From NCBI GenBank assembly GCA_902773635.1, contig CACYFH010000005.1:1-50369 (forward strand): a DNA stretch of 50,369 nucleotides. Direction: 5' to 3'. The notes under the pieces are model-generated. The model made no database searches. It had not been told where the DNA came from and saw nothing but the letters and a program-made list of their open reading frames with translations. The position numbers and the translations under genes are program-made. Positions within the stretch are counted from its first letter, which is position 1, and every line of letters starts with the position of its first letter. This stretch comes from an uncultured Ruminococcus sp. GTDB lineage: Bacteria; Bacillota; Clostridia; Oscillospirales; Acutalibacteraceae. Positions 27,320 to 35,163 of the stretch are shown here, piece after piece.

Positions 27320-28600
27320 ATGAAAAAGACACCGTTTCTGACCAAAGAAATGGCGCAGGATATCATCCGCGATATCCCCACGCCGTTCCACATCTACGAT
27401 GAAAAGGGCATCCGCGAGAACTGCCGCCGTCTGTACAAGGCGTTCAGTTGGAACAAGGGCTTCAAGGAGTATTTCGCCGTCAAGGCGACCCCGAACCCCT
27501 ATCTGCTGAGCATCCTGAAGGAAGAGGGCTGTGGCGTGGACTGCTCGTCCCTGACGGAGCTCGTCATGAGCGAAGCATGCGGATTCTCCGGCGACGACAT
27601 CATGTTTTCCTCCAACGTCACGCCCGAGGAGGATATGGTGAAGGCGTATCAGCTCGGCGCGTACATCAACCTGGACGATATCAACTTCGTTCCCTTTATC
27701 GAGCGCGTCTGCGGCGTTCCGGAGACCGTTTGTTGCCGCTATAATCCGGGCGGCACCTTTGAGCTTGCGGCGTCCCGCACGGGCGTGCAGGTCATGGACA
27801 ACCCCGGCGAGGCGAAGTACGGCATGAGCGAGGATCAGATGGCTCAGGCGTTCACCCGCCTGAAAGCGGACGGCGCGAAGCACTTCGGCATCCACGCATT
27901 TTTAGCCTCCAATACCGTTTCCAACGAGTATTACGCGGAGCTTGCGTCCATCCTGTTCAAGCTCGCTGTGCGCCTTCGCGACCGCTGCGGCGTGCACATC
28001 AGCTTCATCAACCTGTCCGGCGGTATCGGTGTGGACTACCGTCCTGAGGAACCGACCAACGATATCATGATCATCGGCGATCTCGTCCGTCAGAAGTATG
28101 AGGAGATCCTCGTGCCCGAGGGCATGGACGACGTCGCGATCTTCTCTGAGCTTGGCCGCTACATGATGGCGCCCTACGGCGCGCTGATCGCGAAGTGCTT
28201 GCACACCAAGCACATTTACAAGGACTACATCGGTCTGGACGCCTGCGCCGCGAACCTTATGCGCCCCGCGATGTACGGCTCCTACCACCACATCACCGTG
28301 CTCGGCAAGGAGAACGAGCCGTGCACCTTCAAGTATGACGTGACCGGCGGTCTGTGCGAGAACAACGACAAGTTCGCCGTCGACCGCATGCTCCCGGAGA
28401 TCCTGCCGGATGATCTGATCTACATCCACGACACCGGCGCGCACGGCTTCTCGATGGGCTATAATTATAACGGCAAGCTGAGATCGGCGGAGGTACTCCT
28501 CAGGGAGGACGGCTCCCATCAGCTCATCCGCCGCGCGGAGACGATGGACGATTATTTCGCGACCTTCGACTTCTCGCCCTATCATTTTAAAACTAAATAG
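27320..28600 (+). CDS. lysA: Diaminopimelate decarboxylase
   Basis: A PLP enzyme that decarboxylates meso-diaminopimelate to lysine. It is a fold-type III decarboxylase of 426 residues: PLP lysine Lys55 in FAVKATPNP, phosphate-binding glycines in NLSGGIGVDY, SELGRYMMAP, and GGLCENNDKFA with the catalytic cysteine across the dimer. The ATG follows GGGAGG. The active-site wording departs a little from Bacillus LysA (SELGR instead of EPGR), so a related decarboxylase is possible, but lysine synthesis is the best call. A strong terminator follows. Confidence 0.85.
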   Translation: MKKTPFLTKEMAQDIIRDIPTPFHIYDEKGIRENCRRLYKAFSWNKGFKEYFAVKATPNPYLLSILKEEGCGVDCSSLTELVMSEACGFSGDDIMFSSNVTPEEDMVKAYQLGAYINLDDINFVPFIERVCGVPETVCCRYNPGGTFELAASRTGVQVMDNPGEAKYGMSEDQMAQAFTRLKADGAKHFGIHAFLASNTVSNEYYAELASILFKLAVRLRDRCGVHISFINLSGGIGVDYRPEEPTNDIMIIGDLVRQKYEEILVPEGMDDVAIFSELGRYMMAPYGALIAKCLHTKHIYKDYIGLDACAANLMRPAMYGSYHHITVLGKENEPCTFKYDVTGGLCENNDKFAVDRMLPEILPDDLIYIHDTGAHGFSMGYNYNGKLRSAEVLLREDGSHQLIRRAETMDDYFATFDFSPYHFKTK

Positions 28601-28625
28601 GGGAGAGCCGCGCGAACTGAATAAT

Positions 28626-28666
28626 AAAAAAGGGATGTCACATTTTCGTGTGACATCCCTTTTTTT
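28626..28666. terminator. Bidirectional terminator between lysA and the minus-strand exoprotein operon
   Basis: AAAAAAGGGATGTCACA pairs with TGTGACATCCCTTTTTT around a six-base loop, so it has a T-run in both directions and serves convergent transcripts. Confidence 0.95.
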
Positions 28667-28674
28667 GCCATTGA

Positions 28675-28848
28675 TTAATACCAACCGTTGGTGGTGGGAA
28701 CTTCTCTATCGCCGCTGCCGTCCAGATCCTTCAGTAGGCTGTAGGCATTATGACGATCCTTTAATAATAATCCACCGGAGGTCGTGATGACGTCCTCGCT
28801 GTCAAACTCCGTGAGTTTTAATACAGGCTTCTCATAGATTTCGTTCAT
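28675..28848 (-). CDS. 57-residue peptide with EDVITTSGG motif, unknown function
   Basis: A short gene read on the minus strand. Its product begins MNEIYEKPVLKLTEF, continues DSEDVITTSGG, and ends with a Gly/Asp-rich tail and NGWY. GGAGG lies seven bases before the ATG, immediately after the stop of the exoprotein gene, so the two genes form one operon with only 14 bases between them. There is no signal peptide or transmembrane helix. The Y-x-K-P-x-L...F-x-x-EDVITTSG pattern resembles short proteins I recall from gut Firmicutes, but I know no proven function. Possibilities are a modified peptide precursor or a small regulator; both are guesses. A terminator follows. Confidence 0.75.
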   Translation of the reverse strand: MNEIYEKPVLKLTEFDSEDVITTSGGLLLKDRHNAYSLLKDLDGSGDREVPTTNGWY

Positions 28849-28862
28849 GTTTTTACCTCCTG

Positions 28863-31415
28863 TTATGCTACGTCGTTATAACTGAAATAGCAGCCGCCGA
28901 GTATGTGGGAATTTCCGTTATAATCGCTGTATGCAACACGCTCCAGACCGTTCGCGTTGGTGTAATGGATGTAGGGGCGGGCGAGAACCTTCAAATCTTT
29001 GTTTGCGTCTGGTTCCTCATAGGTGACGACGAGGGTATAGAGCAGATAGTCGCCGTATCTGCGGTGATCCCGCGCGACATATTTGCTGTTGCTGTTGCTT
29101 TTGTTGGATTCTTGGGAAGTACAGTTTACATTCGTTGCAAAGCCGAAGTAGGTATCATCCGGCGCCTCGGAAGAAGATGTGTCGATTCCGTTTGCAGAAT
29201 CGCTGACATATTGCAGCTTATGGCTGTTAGCGTTATGATATTTGATCCAGCCTAATTTGTTATCGGTAGCGGTGACATAGCCGTATTCAATATCGGTGTC
29301 GTTATCGAGGGCGTTGATTTCGTCGACGACCTTCGTGCTCAGAGAGGTGATGAAGCGCATGCCGCCGGGCATCTGCTTATTGTCGAAATTCGTGTCGATG
29401 ACGCCCTCACGGATCTGTACGCCCGCCAGGTCAAACCCGCCGTATTGGGTATATCCTTGGGGAAGACTATATTCATCTAAGCTGTCCTTGTCGACGTTAT
29501 CGACCTTGATCCAGTGGGCGTAGATGTCGGTGCTGCTTGAATATATGGTATCAAAGCTGATAGGGGATTCGTCATCGTTGTTGCCTTTATCCAGATACCA
29601 GCCTTTGAAAATATAGCCCTCATGCTCCGGGAGATCGTAAAAAACAGGGACTTTTCCCATGACCAGATTTTCGACAGTATAGGTGCGGAACGGTTCCTCG
29701 TTATCGTTGAAGTTTGCGTAGAAGTTGATGACGAAATCCTGTATACCGAACATCGGGTGAACGTCTACTCCTATAGAGCCGTCCTCAGAGGCGGGATTCG
29801 TCATTTTCCACGTCAGGTAACGGTATTCCGAACCGCTCGTTTCCAACTCGGCGTTTTTATCACTGACCCATTGATTCAGTGTGTAGAGCAGATTGCCGGC
29901 AAGAGGTTCATCTGAGATGATCTCGCTTTCACCTGTTGTCATTGTCGCGGGATAAACGATTCCGTCGATATCCGCTGAGGTGTAATAACCTATATGCGAA
30001 GTAGAAATCACCGTGCCGGAATTGGTTCCGATACACTTTGTTCCGCTAGGAGAAAAAGCGTTGCTCACGGAAGTGTTCTGGATTTCGGCACTGACATTTC
30101 CGGAAGAAACGCCACCGTTCACTGTACCGAAATTGTACGCATTCACTATAATAGAGTTTGCCGAGGTAGAGGAGGTGTCCTGAATAATACCGCATAAGCC
30201 GCCTACAAAGTTAGTGTTTCCGCCGTTAACGGTTCCTGTATTATAGCAGTTGACTAACGAGTTGAATTGCTCGGGGAAGTAAATGGTTTCGGTTCCTCCC
30301 GTATACACGGGAGCGCCGGTTTGTTCGGTTCTGAACTGACCGACGATTCCTCCTAATGTATTCGAGTCCAATGCGGTTACTGTACCGGTATTGTATGTGT
30401 TCTGTATGGAGCAATAAGCTACTTCACCGGCTATACCGCCGCTGCCGCTTGCACAGCTTCCGTTTACGGTGATATCTCCGTGATTAATACACCTGTCAAT
30501 ATACACAGTTGACCAGCTGAAGCTTTCTGCTAAGATACCTGCCATTCTTTTGGTGCCGTTTCCGTGTACAGAGGAGGATATGTTGCCGTAATTGGTGCAA
30601 TCCGTTATTGTCAGCGAATTATCGTTGGAAGAGTCAGATGTAACCGTTCCGACAATACCACTCGCGATATAACTGGATTCAACGTCAGCTCTGTTGACAC
30701 AGTTGCTGATCAACGTGTTTTCTCCGTAATATCTTACATACGCGAGAATTCCTCCGGCTACTCTGTATTGTGTAGAATTGGTCGTTCCGATGATACGAAC
30801 GTTTTCGCCTACGGTACAATCCCTGATCTCAAGACTGCCCTGATAGTTGTCAGCGATGATGCCTGCTGTATAGTTCCAGTTTTTACTAAAGTTTTCATCG
30901 GACTTGATCAAACAGTTACCTTCCAGATGGCAGTTGATGATTTTGTCATTTCCCAATGAAACAGGAGCAAAAGCCGCATTCCATGATTTACCGTTTTCTA
31001 TGGTAACATCTTTCAGCGTCAGATCTTTGATGGTTGCGTTACCGATAAACGGGAAAAAGGACACGGTAGAATTATCCGAAGAAACCATATTGAGATTGGA
31101 GATCGTATGGTTGTTTCCGTTGAAGGTTCCGAAAAAATAGACATCTTTAGCTCCATTTGAGCAAGGCGATATATATGTTCTCCCTTCGGAGATTTCAATA
31201 TCGCTGAGAAGGTTTATTTCAATACCCTCATATTGCTGCTCGTTATCAAGCGAATCTCTGAACGCAAAGAGATCATCCTCGGTGGTGATATCATACACGC
31301 CATTGTCAGGATCCCATGTGTTTGATGCCGCGTTCACCGTGATCGGGAGCGATGTGATCATCGTGGTGATCATGACGACTGCGAGCAGGATACTCAGACA
31401 TTTTTTCATCCTCAT
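28863..31415 (-). CDS. Secreted GLUG-like / Listeria-Bacteroides repeat exoprotein
   Basis: An 850-residue exported protein. A Sec signal peptide (MRMKKCLSILLAVVMITTM..., ending near VNAAS) is followed by a parallel-repeat region (about 60-460) with recurring GGIVG/GGIAG and C-x-N-x-G-x-V units typical of GLUG-type adhesins, one InlB B-type repeat (about 550-630, ending GYIFKGWYLDKG...IYAHW) and a C-terminal domain (about 660-850) starting GVQIREG with PGGMRFITSL and EYGYVTA. No LPXTG or dockerin is visible. The ATG at 31415 has GGAGG six bases upstream; 26 upstream in-frame codons lack a site. Base composition is clearly AT-richer than neighbours, suggesting transfer. Likely surface adhesion or host/mucus contact (inference). 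Confidence 0.85.
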   Translation of the reverse strand: MRMKKCLSILLAVVMITTMITSLPITVNAASNTWDPDNGVYDITTEDDLFAFRDSLDNEQQYEGIEINLLSDIEISEGRTYISPCSNGAKDVYFFGTFNGNNHTISNLNMVSSDNSTVSFFPFIGNATIKDLTLKDVTIENGKSWNAAFAPVSLGNDKIINCHLEGNCLIKSDENFSKNWNYTAGIIADNYQGSLEIRDCTVGENVRIIGTTNSTQYRVAGGILAYVRYYGENTLISNCVNRADVESSYIASGIVGTVTSDSSNDNSLTITDCTNYGNISSSVHGNGTKRMAGILAESFSWSTVYIDRCINHGDITVNGSCASGSGGIAGEVAYCSIQNTYNTGTVTALDSNTLGGIVGQFRTEQTGAPVYTGGTETIYFPEQFNSLVNCYNTGTVNGGNTNFVGGLCGIIQDTSSTSANSIIVNAYNFGTVNGGVSSGNVSAEIQNTSVSNAFSPSGTKCIGTNSGTVISTSHIGYYTSADIDGIVYPATMTTGESEIISDEPLAGNLLYTLNQWVSDKNAELETSGSEYRYLTWKMTNPASEDGSIGVDVHPMFGIQDFVINFYANFNDNEEPFRTYTVENLVMGKVPVFYDLPEHEGYIFKGWYLDKGNNDDESPISFDTIYSSSTDIYAHWIKVDNVDKDSLDEYSLPQGYTQYGGFDLAGVQIREGVIDTNFDNKQMPGGMRFITSLSTKVVDEINALDNDTDIEYGYVTATDNKLGWIKYHNANSHKLQYVSDSANGIDTSSSEAPDDTYFGFATNVNCTSQESNKSNSNSKYVARDHRRYGDYLLYTLVVTYEEPDANKDLKVLARPYIHYTNANGLERVAYSDYNGNSHILGGCYFSYNDVA

Positions 31416-31591
31416 TGTTTTCCTCCTCAATGAAAAAATTATTAACAATTTATACCTAAAAACATCGAATCGTATCATTCTGCAATATACCATTTTTAAT
31501 TATAATAAATTGTTCAAGATAATTCAAGTAGAGAAAGAAAAAAAGTATGGATTTTCACTACAATTTTGTTATATTGTTTGTGCAGATTCCA

Positions 31592-31597
31592 TATAAT
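31592..31597 (+). promoter_or_regulatory. TATAAT -10 element upstream of the SpoIID-like operon
   Basis: A perfect TATAAT sits 23 bases before the first start codon region at 31620. The -35 is not clear (TTATAT at 17 bp or TTGTTA at 20 bp). Confidence 0.4.
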
Positions 31598-31619
31598 GAC
31601 GGTAAAAGGGGGATTAATC

Positions 31620-31718
31620 ATGAGAATAAGGTTTGTCGCTCCGCTCAATGATACAATCCCTCAGTCCGCTGACACGCGTGTCAGCGGACAGCTCCCTTTA
31701 CCAAAGGGAGCCTATTGA
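31620..31718 (+). CDS. Possible 32-residue leader ORF running into a palindromic repeat
   Basis: ATG with a good AAGGGGG ribosome site seven bases upstream, encoding MRIRFVAPLNDTIPQ and then residues dictated by the palindromes at 31665-31711. The following gene has a very similar start context (GAAGGGGG-AATTAT-ATG). It may be a leader peptide, or the original start of the downstream gene separated by insertion of the repeat. Confidence 0.3.
   Translation: MRIRFVAPLNDTIPQSADTRVSGQLPLPKGAY
31665..31711. repeat. Palindromic repeat (24-bp perfect palindrome plus hairpin)
   Basis: 31665-31688 is a perfect palindrome around GACACG|CGTGTC. It is followed by GCTCCCTTT-ACC-AAAGGGAGC (31691-31711), a 9-bp perfect stem. 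The core GACACGCGTGTC recurs at 35047-35058 in another intergenic element. Confidence 0.8.
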
Positions 31719-31730
31719 AGGGGGAATTAT

Positions 31731-32198
31731 ATGTACAGAGATTACTTGAACAGCGAGGCGCTGCCGCGTGATATCTACGCGCAGCCGCGGATGATCCCGC
31801 GGGGAGAGACGCCCTTTCGCGATGAGTACGAGACCTATATTCAGGCGTACCCCGGTCGCGGTACCTTGAAGGTACAGATCAGCGTGGCGCGCGGGGCGTT
31901 TCCGCTGAAAAACGTGCTCGTCGATGTGTCCCAAATCTACAACGGCGTGCGCTACAGCTTATATAACGACGTGACGGATATCTCCGGGATCGTCGATAAC
32001 ATGGTGCTGCCCGCAAGGTCGCTGGAAAGCACGCTGAATTTTGAGGACGCGCAGATCCCGGAGGCGGAGTACCTCGTCACGATCTTCCACCCTGATTTTC
32101 AGGAGCTGTCCGACTGCTCGGTCGTGATCCATGACAAGACGGAGACCATCCTGCCGATCTCGCTGGTACCGCTGACGGAGGGTAGGGACAATGGCTGA
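31731..32198 (+). CDS. Unknown protein, predicted beta-sandwich, partner of the SpoIID-like protein
   Basis: A 155-residue protein without signal peptide or membrane segment. After an N-terminal extension (about 1-45), GTLKVQISVARGAFPLKNVLVDVSQ and DISGIVDNMVLP resemble the alternating strands of a carboxypeptidase-regulatory or CNA-B-like beta-sandwich (fold-level inference). AAGGGGG precedes the ATG. It overlaps the next gene by eight bases, so the products are probably made together and may bind each other. I do not recognise a named family. Confidence 0.8.
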   Translation: MYRDYLNSEALPRDIYAQPRMIPRGETPFRDEYETYIQAYPGRGTLKVQISVARGAFPLKNVLVDVSQIYNGVRYSLYNDVTDISGIVDNMVLPARSLESTLNFEDAQIPEAEYLVTIFHPDFQELSDCSVVIHDKTETILPISLVPLTEGRDNG

Positions 32199-33534
32199 CC
32201 TGCCGACCATACCGACCTTCATCACCGTTCACCTCGGCGCGCCGAACGCGCCCGCTGAGAATGTGACGGTGGCTTTCTCCGATTACATCAAGAACGTCGC
32301 CTCGTCGGAAATATACCCGAACTGGCCGCAGGAGGCGCTCAGGGCGAATATCCTCGCCCAGATATCCTACACGCTCAACAAGGTCTACACCGAGTTCTAC
32401 CCCAGCCGCGGCTATGACTTCGACATCACCAACGATACTCGCTACGACCACGCCTACACCAAAAACGGCGAGGTTTTCGACACGATCGGATTGATTGTGG
32501 ATGAGATCTTCAATAACTACATCCGCCGCGAGGGTGCAGTCGAGCCGCTCGCCGCGAAGTTCTGTGACGGCGTGATCACGCTCTGTGACGGGCTTCTGCA
32601 ATGGGGTACGGTGGAGCTTGCAAATCAGGGCTACTCCGCGATGGATATTCTGCGCTACTACTACGGCAACGACATCGTGCTGGTGGAGAACGCGCCGCTC
32701 GCGGATAAAACGCAGTCTTATCCGGGCGTGGCGCTCTCACGCGGGTCGTTCGGCGACGACGTGCGCGTCATCAAGAATGAGCTGAACCGCATCCGCCGCA
32801 ATTATCCCGCTATCCCCGCGATCAACTCCGCGACCTCGGTCTTTGACGCGGAGACCGAGGCGGCTGTGCGCTCCTTTCAGCAGATCTTCAACCTGACGGC
32901 GGACGGCATCGTCGGCAAGGCGACATGGTACCGCATCAAGCAGGTGTTCGCCGCCGTGAAGCGGCTCTCTGAGCTGACCAGCGAGGGCTTGACCATCCCG
33001 GAGATCGAGCGCGTGTTCAGGACGGAGCTGAGCGTCGGCGATCAGGGGGTAGAGGTCGAGGCGGTGCAGTATTATCTTGCCTTCCTCGGGTACTTCTATC
33101 CGCAATTGCCGCCCATACCGATCAGCGGCTTCTTTGACGATGCGACCCGCGACGCGGTGTTCACCTTCCAGAGCGTGTACGGTCTGCCTGTCACGGGTGC
33201 GGTCGACCTCGCGACCTACTACACCATTGAGCGCGAGTACCGTCAGGCGGTCTCTCAGCTTCCGCAGAATTATCAGAGCGCGATCGGCGAGCCGTATCCC
33301 GGGCGCTTTCTGGTGGAGGGCGACAGGGGAGAGGAGGTGCGCGTGATCCAGGGGTATATCAACCGCATCGCCCGCACCGACCCCGCGATCCCGGAGATCA
33401 GCGTGGACGGCGTTTTCGGTCCACAGACAAAGGCGGCGGTCATCGCTATCCAGGCACAGCTAGGCGTTGAGCAGAACGGCGCGATCGGCCCTGTGGAATG
33501 GGTGGAGATCATTATGAGAGGAAGTCAGATATAG
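32191..33534 (+). CDS. SpoIID-like protein with three peptidoglycan-binding domains
   Basis: A 447-residue protein. Residues about 25-130 look like the SpoIID/LytB domain: YIKNVASSEIYPNWPQEALR, with the glutamate that is catalytic in SpoIID, then YDFDITNDTRYDHAY and AV-like repeats. Three PG_binding_1 domains follow (about 180-250, 285-350, 375-445), each with the G-D-x-V-x-x-(V/L)Q...F-x-F pattern ending in GPQTKAAV-type sequence. Unlike SpoIID it lacks a signal peptide or membrane anchor, so it may act in the mother cell during spore coat or cortex assembly (inference). Its stop codon is the first triplet of a heptad tract. Confidence 0.75.
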   Translation: MADLPTIPTFITVHLGAPNAPAENVTVAFSDYIKNVASSEIYPNWPQEALRANILAQISYTLNKVYTEFYPSRGYDFDITNDTRYDHAYTKNGEVFDTIGLIVDEIFNNYIRREGAVEPLAAKFCDGVITLCDGLLQWGTVELANQGYSAMDILRYYYGNDIVLVENAPLADKTQSYPGVALSRGSFGDDVRVIKNELNRIRRNYPAIPAINSATSVFDAETEAAVRSFQQIFNLTADGIVGKATWYRIKQVFAAVKRLSELTSEGLTIPEIERVFRTELSVGDQGVEVEAVQYYLAFLGYFYPQLPPIPISGFFDDATRDAVFTFQSVYGLPVTGAVDLATYYTIEREYRQAVSQLPQNYQSAIGEPYPGRFLVEGDRGEEVRVIQGYINRIARTDPAIPEISVDGVFGPQTKAAVIAIQAQLGVEQNGAIGPVEWVEIIMRGSQI

Positions 33535-33566
33535 TGAGGAGTTAGGAGTGAGGAGTTAGGAGTTAA
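33532..33566 (+). repeat. Heptad tract H4-left, GAGTTAG/GAGTGAG type
   Basis: Five seven-base units start exactly at the TAG stop of the SpoIID-like gene. Stop triplets occur in all three frames. The inverted partner is at 33678-33705. Confidence 0.85.
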
Positions 33567-33600
33567 GGGTGGGCTTTGCCCACACCCATTTGAAATAATG

Positions 33601-33639
33601 AAAACGCTTGCAAGCCGTTCGTTCGGTTGCAAGCGTTTT
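33601..33639. terminator. Bidirectional terminator inside the H4 element
   Basis: AAAACGCTTGCAA pairs with TTGCAAGCGTTTT across a 13-base loop. A smaller GTGGGC/GCCCAC hairpin precedes it. It serves the convergent genes on both sides. Confidence 0.8.
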
Positions 33640-33677
33640 GCTTATCATATCAATCAAAAGCCGTCAGGCTTTCCCAA

Positions 33678-33705
33678 AATTCCTAATTCCTAACTCCTAA
33701 CTAAC
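33678..33705 (-). repeat. Heptad tract H4-right, inverted
   Basis: Four units (AATTCCT twice, AACTCCT, AACTAAC) form the reverse complement of the H4-left type. Read on the minus strand, the tract starts two bases before the TAG stop of the convergent gene (33701-33703). Confidence 0.85.
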
Positions 33706-34261
33706 TCCACGGGTCGTCTGCCTTGGGGGTGCGGACGCCGACGAGGATCATCTGCTCGCTGAGGTACCATTTGCCCTCGCTCGGCTTTAATCTCAGCTTG
33801 ATCTGGCGGGGAGAATCCGCACCGCCGGAATTCAAGTGCAGGGTCGCCCAGCCCTCATTTCCGAAGGAATAGGGATTCGAGAAAACCGTCAGCGTGAAGG
33901 GCTGAGAGGGTGTATAGCTGTTCTCAGGGGTCGCGCCGGCGAAGTAGGAGAAGGGCACGAGCTTGGAGTCGCGGAAGCGGTCGTTGAGGAAGCTGATCTC
34001 ATACGCAGAGAGCGGCGCGGGACCTTTGAGGAAGTTGAGCATCTCCTGTCCGATCTCGGGAGCGGCGGCGTAGGCGCACAGGGCGCAGACGGTCAGCGCC
34101 GCGGTTTTGTAGGGCGTGTCGAGAGCGGCTTCGGGGAGCGCTTTCAGCTCGTCGAGGCTCTCGGGCAGTGCGTTGAACACAAAGGTGAAGGAGCCTTCCT
34201 CGACCTTTCCTGCCGAATGCTCAGCGGGAGCTGCCTGCTTCAAATTATCAAAAATACTCAT
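33701..34261 (-). CDS. Protein of unknown function (possible DUF6935-type)
   Basis: A 186-residue soluble protein. The N-terminal part (MSIFDNLKQAAPAE) is followed by a helical region and a C-terminal conserved-looking part with PFSYFAGATPENSYTPSQPF and LKPSEGKWYLSEQMILVGVRTPK. It has no signal peptide. I recall similar proteins in gut Clostridia as a domain of unknown function, but the family label is uncertain. The ATG at 34261 has GGAGG seven bases upstream; the open frame extends 22 codons further without a site. It has its own divergent promoter and ends in a heptad tract. Confidence 0.8.
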   Translation of the reverse strand: MSIFDNLKQAAPAEHSAGKVEEGSFTFVFNALPESLDELKALPEAALDTPYKTAALTVCALCAYAAAPEIGQEMLNFLKGPAPLSAYEISFLNDRFRDSKLVPFSYFAGATPENSYTPSQPFTLTVFSNPYSFGNEGWATLHLNSGGADSPRQIKLRLKPSEGKWYLSEQMILVGVRTPKADDPWS

Positions 34262-34285
34262 GTCATGACCTCCTTTTCTGCTTTC

Positions 34286-34314
34286 ATCATACCATGCGGT
34301 AGGTGATTTGTAAA
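34286..34314 (-). promoter_or_regulatory. Promoter of the 33701-34261 gene
   Basis: On the minus strand TTTACA (34314-34309), 17-bp spacer, TATGAT (34291-34286). It is divergent from the promoter of the Sfp-type gene. Confidence 0.7.
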
Positions 34315-34321
34315 TATTTAT

Positions 34322-34350
34322 TTGCATTGGTGCGTGAAATCATGTATGAT
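34322..34350 (+). promoter_or_regulatory. Promoter of the phosphopantetheinyl transferase gene
   Basis: TTGCAT (34322-34327), 17-bp spacer, TATGAT (34345-34350). Its -35 lies seven bases from the -35 of the divergent promoter. Confidence 0.7.
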
Positions 34351-34378
34351 AGGGGCAGAAAATGATTTGAGGGACGAT

Positions 34379-34984
34379 ATGAAGATTCTGTACGTCGATA
34401 TCAGCCGATATGAATATGAGGATCTGCGCCGGTATGAAGCGCTCCTGCCCCCTGAGAGAAGGGAGAAGATCGCGCGTTTTCGCTTTGACGGGGACAAGCT
34501 GCGCTCGCTCGTCGCGGGGCTGCTCCTGCGGCATGAGATCGGGGAGAGGGCGGTCGCTCTCGGCGAACACGGCAAGCCGTATGCAGAGGACGTGTACTTC
34601 TCCTTATCCCACAGCGGAAGCATTGTCGCGATCGCGGTCGATGACGCGGAGGTCGGCTGTGATGTGGAGGAAATCGCTCAGGAAAGCCGTTTGAAGATCG
34701 CCGAACGGTTTTATCACCCCCATGAGCGGGAGACGGTGCGGAATGCCGCCGACCAGCCGCGCGCCTTCACCCGAATCTGGACGCGCAAGGAAGCGTATCT
34801 GAAAATGACGGGCGAGGGTATCTCCACCGACCTGACCGCCTTCGATACCGACGCGCCGCCGCTCTCGGATCAGATCGTGAGTTTTGATTTGGAAGGGTAT
34901 TGCCTTTCGGTTTGCTCAGCGGAGAAACTTAATGCAGATGTTGCTTATATTTCCGAAATAGAATTATCGAGACTGTTACGATAA
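34379..34984 (+). CDS. Sfp-type 4'-phosphopantetheinyl transferase
   Basis: Transfers the phosphopantetheine arm from CoA to carrier proteins. The 201-residue length and the motifs VGCDVEEI near residue 92 (magnesium-binding Asp and Glu) and WTRKEAYLKMTGEG near 138 identify the Sfp/EntD/HetI branch rather than the short AcpS branch. The N-terminal half shows FSLSHSGSIVAIAV. The start at 34379 follows GAGGGA. No polyketide or non-ribosomal peptide gene is adjacent, so it may serve fatty acid synthesis or a distant cluster. Confidence 0.88.
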   Translation: MKILYVDISRYEYEDLRRYEALLPPERREKIARFRFDGDKLRSLVAGLLLRHEIGERAVALGEHGKPYAEDVYFSLSHSGSIVAIAVDDAEVGCDVEEIAQESRLKIAERFYHPHERETVRNAADQPRAFTRIWTRKEAYLKMTGEGISTDLTAFDTDAPPLSDQIVSFDLEGYCLSVCSAEKLNADVAYISEIELSRLLR

Positions 34985-35044
34985 ACGTAACCTGTGGAGC
35001 GTTGTAATTCCTATCTATGGTTTGAGAGGTTCTGCTTTGCCCCC

Positions 35045-35107
35045 GTGACACGCGTGTCCGTCAGAGGGGGCGGACTAAGCACCGCGGTGCCGTCAGAGGG
35101 GGCGGAC
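35045..35107. repeat. Direct-repeat/palindrome element downstream of the Sfp-type gene
   Basis: CCGTCAGAGGGGGCGGA occurs twice, at 35058-35074 and 35090-35106. Each is preceded by a short palindrome: GACACGCGTGTC at 35047-35058 and GCACCGCGGTGC at 35079-35090. The GACACGCGTGTC core also occurs at 31671-31682. Confidence 0.75.
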
Positions 35108-35128
35108 AAACTACTTTATCGACAAGCT

Positions 35129-35156
35129 AAAAAGGCTCCGTAGCGGAGCCTTTTTT
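35129..35156. terminator. Bidirectional terminator
   Basis: AAAAAGGCTCCG and CGGAGCCTTTTTT form a stem with T-runs in both directions, between the convergent Sfp-type and CNNM-type genes. Confidence 0.9.
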
Positions 35157-35163
35157 GATGGGG

